Of a DNA stretch of 10,388 nucleotides, positions 1 to 6,569 are shown piece after piece; positions within the stretch are counted from its first letter, which is position 1; every line of letters starts with the position of its first letter. Source of the DNA: Spirogloea muscicola (taxonomy: Eukaryota; Streptophyta; Zygnematophyceae; Spirogloeales; Spirogloeaceae); the NCBI GenBank assembly GCA_009602725.1, contig WELB01000041.1, forward strand, positions 666,499 through 676,886. The letters run 5' to 3'. The position numbers were made by a program, and so were the translations under genes. The notes beneath the pieces are model-generated. The model was not told the DNA's origin and did no database searches. It was given only the letters and a program-made list of their open reading frames with translations.

Positions 1-1780
1 TACGGGTTTGTCACATGACTTACCTACAACAATTCCAGCTGTCAAGTGAAGCAAGCAGAGGTATGCATCTATTACAGCTTGCTGCCCAATCATCAGCAGC
101 GACACCTTGGCAGCGCCCTGTTGAAAAGGTCAACAGAAGTGCGAGTTTGTAGATCCTGACTATCAAGTCAATCATTGAACAAGCATGTACCAGGTGACTG
201 TAACATTCACATGGAAAGTGGAAACAAGCGCAATCTGGAATTGAGCAAGTCAGCTCAGAGGCCCTTATGGTACACACCGATTGGGTGTTGCTGTGCTCCA
301 TCTGCCGGATGAGGAAGAGGACTTGCAAGAACGATATCTGTAGATCCTTGGTTTAAGGTTGTTCAGACTTTTGAAGGCAACGCATTTGTAGGGAGTGATG
401 GAAGCATTCATTCAGAAGAGAAGAGAAGCCAGACTTGCGCATTCAACATGGGGGCAGATTTGACAACACTCGGGGTAGATTGAACAGGATACAAATGTCA
501 CCATCAATGTGTAATTGACAGCCTTGTTATAAGTCTTGTCAAGGTTGACGGCTGTGACATTAATGTCAAGGGGAGCAAAGCATGGTGCATTGGGACTATT
601 CAGCGAACCCAGCATCTCGCTCGGTATGTGCTGCCAAAGTCCAGCTGCAGAAGCCGGAGAAATAACTAAGAACCTCCAAGCACAGGTTCACATTTCTGCG
701 ACCGTATTGCTTCTGACCGATTTGCAACATACTTGTGAACAGAGCGATGTGATGCAGATTGCTTTGCCTGCCAGACTTCAGCAAGGAGGAGGAAACACTC
801 TCACTATTGGACTCCCAGAGCAATGGGGAAACTTGCAGTCGGAGTCGAAGTCCGCAGGTGCTTGCAGCACTTGTTGCAGGCTCTGCAGAACCTAAGATGA
901 GTACAATCAGTAAGACAATAGCAACGGGCACCAAGCGATCCCGTTAGAATGTTAGAGTACAGACTACGTCGTACGAAGTAGATCAGTATTGCCTTTTCAG
1001 CAGAGCTTGTAACACAAGCATCTATGCACTAATCAGCCAATAATTTCTTTGAGCAATTTGACAGAAATATGCATATCCCAGACAAGAGCCTTGCGCAGCG
1101 CAGACTTGGGCGAAGTGCTAGTACAATCTTGATGTACACCAGATTAATTAGGTGAGAGCAGAAGAACAAACTCACCAGACCCACTTGACTTGCCAGACTG
1201 TCCTGCATCCTGTAAAGGCTGCACGCCACAGAGCTGGCAGGTTAGTACAACAGATTGCAACTACGCTCATAAGCTACCATGATAACGAGTGCCACCAGGT
1301 TCTACGAAGCAGCAGTTGCTTATCTACACGTCTTCTCACGTATGCCAATGCAGGCAGGCCATCATTAAAACGTGCATGTTACATACAATGACTAAATGTC
1401 AGGGATAGATGCCTATTTATGCTGCTGACTGCCATTATAGTTACATTGTGTAGCTGCTACTTGACCAAACAGGGCCAACTTCTTGTACAAACTATTTTTC
1501 CTTGAAGGCAGCCATAGCTATACCAGGTGATAAATCCTTGCCATGTGGTACGGACTCCCATCCTCACTCTCGCCCACCTCTGGATCTGCAGCGCTGCTTT
1601 GCTAGCACAAGCTTTGTGAGTCTTGTTACATCTGCGACTCTAAGAGAGACATCATGTCCAAAATGTCAGCAGTCATCAACCCTTTGCGATCAATAGCAAG
1701 GCAGACTATGTTGCTGCAGTGTGATCTCCACCAGTTATCACTTTGACGGAATCTTCGTGCAGGAATGAAGTCGCTATACA
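1..1780. other. No supported gene; lower-GC non-coding stretch
   Basis: No reading frame here gives a protein that I recognise, and all open frames are short, as expected by chance. Base composition is close to even, unlike the GC-rich exons further right. I see no tRNA, rRNA, tandem array or mobile-element hallmark. The stretch could be intergenic DNA or belong to the 5' side of a gene outside the window. Confidence 0.6.
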
Positions 1781-1816
1781 GTGAGTCATATTGTGTGATT
1801 TGATCAAATGACTCAC
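1781..1816. promoter_or_regulatory. Nested inverted repeat with paired TGA(G/C)TCA cores
   Basis: A perfect 9-bp inverted repeat (GTGAGTCAT at 1781-1789, ATGACTCAC at 1808-1816) overlaps a perfect 12-bp palindrome, ATTTGATCAAAT, at 1798-1809. Each arm contains a TGA(G/C)TCA heptamer, the core bound by GCN4/AP-1-type bZIP dimers. A TATA-like hexamer lies about 80 bp to the right. The geometry suggests a binding site or enhancer, but a binding protein is inferred only from the core motif. Confidence 0.35.
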
Positions 1817-1896
1817 ATGACTGTCAATCTGACTATGAATGGTTGGATCAGGGGTTCACCTGCTAAGAGCCACTCGTAGTTGACCATAAGGTCTAA

Positions 1897-1902
1897 TATA
1901 TA
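1897..1902 (+). promoter_or_regulatory. TATA-like hexamer
   Basis: TATATA sits in a short AT-rich run about 80 bp downstream of the nested inverted repeat. It could serve a + strand transcript, either an unrecognised one or a long 5' leader of the transporter gene starting several hundred bases further on. A chance occurrence in moderate-GC DNA is quite possible. Confidence 0.2.
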
Positions 1903-2364
1903 CACCCTCTAGCTTCATGTGTATGTCGCTGCTACTGATGTATTTCCCATCTCGAAGTACCAACTCTCCCTGCATGTGGGAAGGCAGCTTTTAGGGTATG
2001 TGACACATGCTTTTCAAGCATCCACTACTCCATGCCAGTGCTTAAGTGCCAAGAAAGCAATGCCAACTAATACCTGCAAGCAATCAGGCAAGTGTCAACA
2101 AATGAAAGAAGAAAAGCTAGCGAAAAGCTTGGGTCTACTATACCCTAGAAGACGTATTCCAATGTGTTCTAATGGAGGAATCTCTTACGTGCACGTAGTG
2201 AACCTCTGGCTTGGTTGTCATTGCACTGCTGAGGTGGAACACTATGCTGCCAGTGTCCTTGCGAAGCCCTCGCAACCGGACACTTTCATTGGATCCGCTT
2301 ACGTGCCAACTCCCTGTTGCATAAGTCAACCCCTGCGTTAGCATTGCACAGATTTCTTTGTGCC
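1903..2364. other. No supported gene; 140-codon open frame of doubtful status
   Basis: A + strand frame stays open for 140 codons at 1919-2341, but it begins with GTG. Its first internal ATG is about 47 codons in, and its codons lack the GC-rich third positions of the neighbouring genes. The translation has no motif, membrane segment or domain that I recognise. I treat it as probably non-coding. Confidence 0.4.
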
Positions 2365-2401
2365 AGTGACGCAAAGCTACCTCCTGCTACTTCACGTCAC
2401 T
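2365..2401 (+). promoter_or_regulatory. Inverted pair of TGACG-type sites upstream of the transporter
   Basis: AGTGACG at 2365-2371 and CGTCACT at 2395-2401 form a perfect 7-bp inverted repeat with a 23-nt spacer. TGACG is the core recognised by TGA/CREB-type bZIP factors. The pair lies about 135-170 bp before the proposed transporter start ATG at 2536, a sensible promoter distance. Function is inferred from motif and position only. Confidence 0.3.
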
Positions 2402-2535
2402 ACAAGTTGCAGTCTGCTCCCAAGCACGCTGGCAGAAAGTAGCAAGAACAACTGTCTCCTTTGAAGCGGCAAACCCAACGAATCTGGCGTCCTCAAACAA
2501 CCAAGCGACTGCACCACTTGAGCACAGTGAGCAGC

Positions 2536-2946
2536 ATGCCTCTGTAAGTGCCGGAGACGTTGGCAGGGAAGCGTGCTGCCAACGCCAAGCCGTCTGCGTG
2601 GTCGGGCGTCGGTCCGGATACCAGAGCCTGTTTCAACAAACGCATCAACACGATAAGACCTATAACCCTACTCCATGGGTGCAACCTGACAGCACCAATT
2701 ACCAAGAGCTGGAGGCTAGGAGCAGCAACTGGGCTGTTAGCGGAGCTCCAAAGCGTGCCCTGCAGCAATCGACGTCCCTACTGCAGTCCCCAGCACTGGG
2801 TCGAGCCAACCAGCGGAGGCATGCGCGAGTGTCGGCCGCTGCCCTGCCAGCACTGCTGGACACAGCTGAGACGAGGCCACCCACTGGCCCATGGCGACGG
2901 GCCTCCACCTGCGCTAGTTGCTGCCTCAAGCCGGACTCGGCAAGCT
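2536..2946 (+). CDS. NAR1: Possible 5' exons of the transporter: chloroplast transit peptide
   Basis: This is a proposed N-terminal part of the FNT gene. An ATG at 2536 is followed after 8 bases by a consensus donor (GTAAGT at 2544-2549). A TTAG acceptor ends at 2740, and the frame then stays open to a TGA at 2946. Joined this way, the peptide begins Met-Pro-Leu-Gly and continues rich in Ala, Ser, Arg and Leu with almost no acidic residues. An Arg-Val-Ser-Ala-Ala stretch looks like a stromal processing site. That is what a chlorophyte plastid transit peptide looks like. A donor at 2917-2918 (GTTGCT) and an acceptor ending at 3153 would join it in phase to the FNT core, giving about 318 residues. 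The last junction is weak. The frame alone could also be chance, and an alternative start at 2891 meets an in-frame TAG after eight codons. Confidence 0.35.
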
Positions 2947-3087
2947 GAGGGCTTGGGTGGACGCCCAGGAGCTGACCTCGTCGGCCCACGGCGGCTGCTG
3001 CGGCTCCTCGAGAGGCGCGCCGGGCCGCTTCAGCGGGCGCGCAAGTGCGCCCGAGAGGGCGAGCGAGAGCAGCAGCGCGAAGCGAAG

Positions 3088-3120
3088 GCCGCCGCCGCCG
3101 CCGCCGCCGCTGCCGCCGCC
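3088..3120. repeat. GCC trinucleotide microsatellite
   Basis: Seven GCC units, one GCT and three more GCC units run without interruption just before the transporter core exon. The tract would read as poly-Ala or poly-Pro depending on frame, but no frame through it joins the FNT core without a stop (TGA at 3129-3131) or a splice. It is most likely in an intron or leader. Confidence 0.8.
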
Positions 3121-3143
3121 GAGCCTTCTGACTGGCGCTGGCC

Positions 3144-5351
3144 GTGGGGACAGCGGCCAGCGCGGAGGCCAAGGCCAAGCTCTCGGCGGCAGAGACGCTG
3201 GTGCTGGGCGTGGCGGCGGGCGCGTACATCGCGCTCGGCGCCATGCTCATGACCGCCGTCGGCGGCGGCGCGCCCGCGCTGGCCGCCGCCAACCCCGGCC
3301 TCCAGCGCTGGCTCCTTGGCGCCCTCGGCCTGCCCTTCTTCCTCACCATGACCCTCCTCACAGGTCCGCGCCCGCTCGCTCGCTGTCCTCCCCTCCGCCC
3401 TCTGGAGACTGCGCCCGCCTCTGGGCGAGACGACGACTTCGTATGGTCTCAAAGGGTTTAGAGCAGTTAAGCTTTGGTCATAAGTTAACTGCTCAGCTTA
3501 TAGTAGATGAAGATACCTTTCTAGGACGAACTTAGCTTAGAACGGAAGTTTAGCAACACTCGGACGTATAAATGATCCCAAGTGAAGTGGTAGTATAAAC
3601 CAACTGATCAACTACGAGACCTCCTGGCGCATCCCGGCCCTCTGGACGTTGTTGTCTCCTTCCTCTTGCTTGGGCTGGCCTCTCACAGCCATCGCCTCCT
3701 TCTGGAGGACAAGCTTCCCGTTCCTTACTTGGCCATGAGCGTCGGCAGCCGCCCGGCCATCGCGGTGGTGCTGGGAGCTCCCCTGCGAGCTCAGGCTCAT
3801 GCTTTGCACCAGAAAGCTGGTCGAGCCTCAGGTGGTGGCACAAGGGCTTGTCGATGCCGTCCGGTATTTGGGCATCAATTTAGCGGACCTCTATGTGCTG
3901 ACTCGTGATTACTGAGCGGGTCAATCTAGGAGCAGGTAATGTACTTTTGTCAATGTGCTTACATTATACTTGGCCACTCAGGCCATCCATCACTCAGTGC
4001 ACATTTCACGTCCTGCAATGCCGGCCAGCCGAGCGGCCTCGGCTGCCGATCGCTGCCCGAGAAAGACCTGACCGTGGCTGCCATGCCTCCTCAAGGTGCG
4101 GAGCTCTTCACCGGCAACACCTTCACGATGACGCTCGGATGGCTGGAAGGCCGGGTGACGGGCAACCAGCTGGCGCGCAACTGGGGCCTCTCGTTCACCG
4201 GCAACCTCGTCGGCGCGCTCGCTATCGCCTGGGCCGGCCTTCACGTCCGTGCCTGTGAGATGCTCGGCACCACCCAACTCGGCCACAGTGCTCTGGTGTG
4301 GCATGGCGGCAGCCAACCGTCACGAAGTTGAAGCAGACCGAACTCAGAAGTGGTCAAGACGCGGGCCCTGCAGTGTCGATGGCGCCGATGGTGCAAGCGG
4401 CCATTGCCGCTGCGAAAGCCAAGGCCGGCCTGCCATTTGCTACTGCGGTGCTCAAGGGCCTCCTCTGCAACTGGATGGTTTGCATGGGTGAGTGCTGCGC
4501 TACTCTCCATCACCCACCCCCCTTTCCCCACATCATAGCGGCAGCGCAGTCAATGATGGCGTGCAGATCAAGCGGTCTGCTCCCAAAGAATGGGCGCAGT
4601 AGATGGCGGGGCCGGGTGCGGGAGATTTGTTCTGAAAGTCTTGAGCATTGCAGACGTACTTTAGCCTTGACATCAGTTGCGCAGCTTGCAGCCTTGCAGC
4701 CCGAGTTTTCAGTACCATGAATGTCACACGTCAAGCCCTCAATTAACTCCTGGATCCTGATCCTGGTCGACGGCTTGGTGGCGCAGCTGTGTACCAGGCC
4801 TCAGCGACCTCCAGCCTAGCTGGCAAATTTATTGGTATCCTTGGCCCGATCAGCACCTTTGTTGCACTTGGCTTTGAGCACTCGGTGGCCAATATGTTCC
4901 TCCTGCCCCAGGTTTGCAGCACCCTGTGCGCCCCCGCTTCCACCAACAACGTGGAATCCTGCCTGTGACGTAGCCTCCCGCAATGACAATGTTGTCCAAG
5001 TTGCTGCTATGATGGTTCGGTTTCCTGGAAGGTCGTGTTCAGAAGGCTGGGCATCAGCTTTTCTCGATCGATGTCCACACGGCTCGGCACAGCTCTGAGA
5101 GAAGAACTTGACTGCCATTCGCCTGTCAGAGTCGTGACTGTCTCCATCTAAAGCGCAACAATATTGTCTTCTTCTCTGGATGTCAGGGGATGCTGCTGGG
5201 AGCTGATGTAAGTATTGAAGCGTTCTTGTTTCGTAACCTGCTCCCCGTCACGCTTGGCAACATCCTCGGCGGTGCAGTCTGCGTTGCCGCGCTCTTCTCC
5301 TACTGCCATGGGGAGAATAGCATGCTCAGGAAGAGGTCGACTACGGCATGA
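3144..5351 (+). CDS. NAR1: Formate/nitrite transporter family protein (NAR1 type), five core exons
   Basis: FNT proteins are pentameric channels for small monovalent anions. The chlorophyte NAR1 branch moves nitrite into the chloroplast. Exons by GT-AG joining: about 3144-3363, 4096-4254, 4374-4487, 4787-4911 and 5187-5351 (TGA), 783 bases or 260 residues counted from a GTG at 3144. All phases agree. Core marks: AGAYIALGAML in the first membrane segment; GAELFTGNT at residues 74-82 spanning the exon 1/2 junction, with the constriction-loop Thr at about 79; ARNWGL then GNLVGAL; CNWMVCMA at about 158-165, the second FNT signature with Met for the usual Leu/Val; GFEHSVANMF with the central pore His at about 196; LPVTLGNILGGA near 225-236. 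Six membrane segments fit. The tail is short and basic. The frame is closed by TGA at 3129-3131, so the true N-terminus must come from an upstream exon, perhaps 2536-2916. The intron 2 donor could also be at 4249, which keeps phase. Substrate is inferred from family and from the adjacent nitrate reductase. Confidence 0.9.
3461..3494. repeat. Inverted repeat in an AT-rich island
   Basis: GAGCAGTTAA at 3461-3470 and TTAACTGCTC at 3485-3494 are perfect 10-bp inverted arms. The pairing nearly continues inwards (GCTT against AAG with one bulge), leaving a small loop. The surrounding 3440-3600 is conspicuously AT-rich between GC-rich blocks and repeats the word AGCTTA. It could be a small non-autonomous element or an intronic structure, but I see no target-site duplication. 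Confidence 0.55.
3594..3915 (+). pseudogene. Unidentified coding-like segment with one frameshift, inside transporter intron 1
   Basis: After a TAG at 3591-3593 one frame is open for 105 codons. It reads as a natural-looking, Leu/Val/Ala-rich sequence, including a hydrophobic VVVSFLLLGLA stretch and an acidic-basic LLLEDKLPVPYLAM stretch. Near 3811-3815 the plausible sequence moves to the next frame, which continues (LVEPQVVAQGLVDAVRYLG and onwards) to end at TGA 3913-3915. One extra A in the AAA of that region accounts for the shift. There is no suitable start ATG, but a TATAAA lies upstream near 3566-3571. I do not recognise the protein. It may be a decayed gene fragment inserted in the intron, a nested gene with an unseen intron, or chance in GC-rich DNA. 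Confidence 0.3.
4255..4373 (+). other. Transporter intron 2
   Basis: This 119-base GT-AG intron has donor GTGAGA at 4255 and acceptor CTGCAG ending at 4373. It splits a Leu codon between the third membrane segment and the following loop. A second phase-compatible donor at 4249 (GTGCCT) would shorten the loop by two residues. Confidence 0.65.
4488..4786 (+). other. Transporter intron 3
   Basis: This intron of 299 bases has a near-perfect donor (GTGAGT) and acceptor GCGCAG. It splits the Ala codon that ends the CNWMVCMA signature, so the reading across it is secure. It contains a C/T-rich run near 4505-4530 and otherwise nothing that I recognise. Confidence 0.85.
4912..5186 (+). other. Transporter intron 4
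   Basis: This phase-0 intron of 275 bases lies between the Pro-Gln that ends the GFEHSVANMF segment and the Gly-Met-Leu-Leu-Gly that follows it. The donor GTTTGC is weak, the acceptor TGTCAG is normal. Reading through instead of splicing gives a stop within about 20 codons, which supports the splice. Confidence 0.8.
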
Positions 5352-6207
5352 GGCAGACCTTAAGTGCAGGACCATGACCAGTAGTCATAGAACGTCCAGG
5401 CTCAGTTGCGGCTGTGCTGCCACCTACCACTGTCGAAAGCAGAGCAACAACGTTGCGCTTTTGGCATCGAGCCTTGTTGTCTGGGCACTACATCACAACA
5501 ACGCTGCGAGGGCCACAAAGTTGGTCCGAGACCGATCTTTCTTGTGTGTCGATCATCTTTCGCAGTCATCTGGAGGCCATCGTAGCAGTCTAGAATATTC
5601 ACTTCATGACACCTCCAGACAATTACAGTGAGCGCAGACAAGTTGTCCTGCAGGCTTCAGACCCATCTGCGCCTTTGCTGCACCCACTTATAGGCGAATA
5701 ACCAGCATGATTGATGACCTTGAAGAATCGTTTCATAATTATGAGCAGTCTTTGGCACAGCACCTCCAAGAAGCCCATACCCAGGCTGTCGACTGCCAAC
5801 AATCGCATGGCACAAATTTTAACGTGACATAGGACATGCTCGCTGTAAAGTCCACATCAATCGGCACCAGCTGTGCACCACAATGAACAATTTACATCCT
5901 GTCCCCTTTGCAGAGATCTATACTGCACTTCGTTATATGCAGGAATTGTAGGATCATTGGAAACTGCCACTCAGAGGTTCCCACTAAGCACCATTCGAAC
6001 AAGAAGATGACAAGCACTTGCCCAGCCATGAGAAGGCGTCCCTGCAACTGACCAAACTCCACTCGGTCTCTGAAGGCGACGAGCAAGTGTACTACCTGCT
6101 GCAGTAGAACCTCTGCCGGCTTGGCGCTGACACCTCACATGTTCCAAGTGGGCACGCAGACTTGTACTCTTAGCTCATTGCTCTTAACAAAGTCTCCTGT
6201 TAAGGTC

Positions 6208-6240
6208 AACCTTGCGCTATGAATTCAATTGCGCAAGGTT
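6208..6240. repeat. 10-bp-arm hairpin near the reductase 3' end
   Basis: AACCTTGCGC at 6208-6217 and GCGCAAGGTT at 6231-6240 are perfect inverted arms around a 13-nt AT-rich loop containing GAATTC. On the reductase strand it begins 14 bases after a TGTAA hexamer-like signal, where cleavage would be expected. It could influence 3' processing or block convergent read-through. This is positional inference. Confidence 0.5.
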
Positions 6241-6253
6241 TCTATACATTGGT

Positions 6254-6258
6254 TTACA
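6254..6258 (-). terminator. Likely TGTAA poly(A) signal of nitrate reductase
   Basis: TTACA on the + strand reads TGTAA on the - strand, the poly(A) signal typical of Chlamydomonas and many other chlorophytes. It is the first one downstream of the reductase stop codon, about 310 bases on, and would give a 3' UTR of ordinary algal length. Confidence 0.4.
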
Positions 6259-6569
6259 ACAGCCTGTAGCCATTCTGCCCCTTGTCTGCCGCTGCAGGCC
6301 CATCAAAATAGTGATTGAGTCTCAAAGCAGCTGTGACGAATAGAAGGACTACCTCATAATGTGCATTGAGCCTGGCAAGTGACTTTAGTGCCGCACTGGC
6401 CGTCTAGTCTGCCAAAATGAAGAGGCAAGTGGGGAAGCAAGAGGAAAGCTAAAGCAAGAGGAGGATTCCTTGCACAGAGTGGTAATAGAAGGGAAGGGAT
6501 GCAGGGAATCTACGAAAGCGGGGTGGCGAAATCCGCATCAGAGCTGCGGTTAATCTCAGTGAGGTGCAG

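Larger units (their letters stand above)
3364..4095 (+). other. Transporter intron 1, unusually long and structured
   Basis: This 732-base intron runs from donor GTCCGC to an acceptor ending CTCAAG and splits the Gly codon of the GAELFTGNT motif. It is several times longer than most other introns here. It contains an AT-rich hairpin island around 3461-3600 and a GC-rich, coding-like block at about 3594-3915, both described separately. The donor is weak by consensus, but the protein motif reads exactly across the junction. Confidence 0.75.
5352..6569. other. Convergent intergenic spacer and both 3' UTRs
   Basis: About 1.2 kb separates the two stop codons, which face each other. The stretch is less GC-rich than the exons and no frame gives a recognised protein. 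The first TGTAA after the transporter stop is at 5844-5848, nearly 500 bases on. The first one on the reductase strand is at 6258-6254. Frames at 5656-5830 and 5904-6120 look protein-like to the eye but are broken by ordinary stop frequencies, so I do not call them. Confidence 0.6.

Noticed and set aside
15-152. A 45-codon + strand frame from an ATG at 15 that reads like a plausible Gln/Ser-rich peptide.
   Set aside because: Length is within chance expectation at this base composition and nothing links it to other exons.
1919-2341. A 140-codon + strand open frame.
   Set aside because: GTG start, no recognisable motif, codon use unlike the neighbouring genes, and no clear upstream or downstream exon. 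Kept only as a note in the region entry.
2891-3087. A second candidate transporter start (ATG 2891) giving a transit-like peptide.
   Set aside because: An in-frame TAG occurs after eight codons, so it works only under a non-standard code, for which there is no independent support.
3088-3120. Poly-alanine or poly-proline protein segment encoded by the GCC tract.
   Set aside because: No frame through the tract connects to the transporter core without a stop or an intervening splice, so it is treated as non-coding microsatellite.
2699-3452. Long - strand open frames across the GCC-rich region.
   Set aside because: Translations are Arg/Ala low complexity caused by base composition, and they overlap the real transporter exon on the other strand.
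5656-6420. Protein-like + strand frames interrupted only by TAA/TAG for long stretches, suggesting a code with TAR read as glutamine (as in some ulvophyte algae).
   Set aside because: Stop frequency is what chance predicts. The two clear genes contain no in-frame TAA/TAG in nearly 1,200 codons, and no family is recognisable. A translated search under the alternative code with a significant hit would be needed to revive this.
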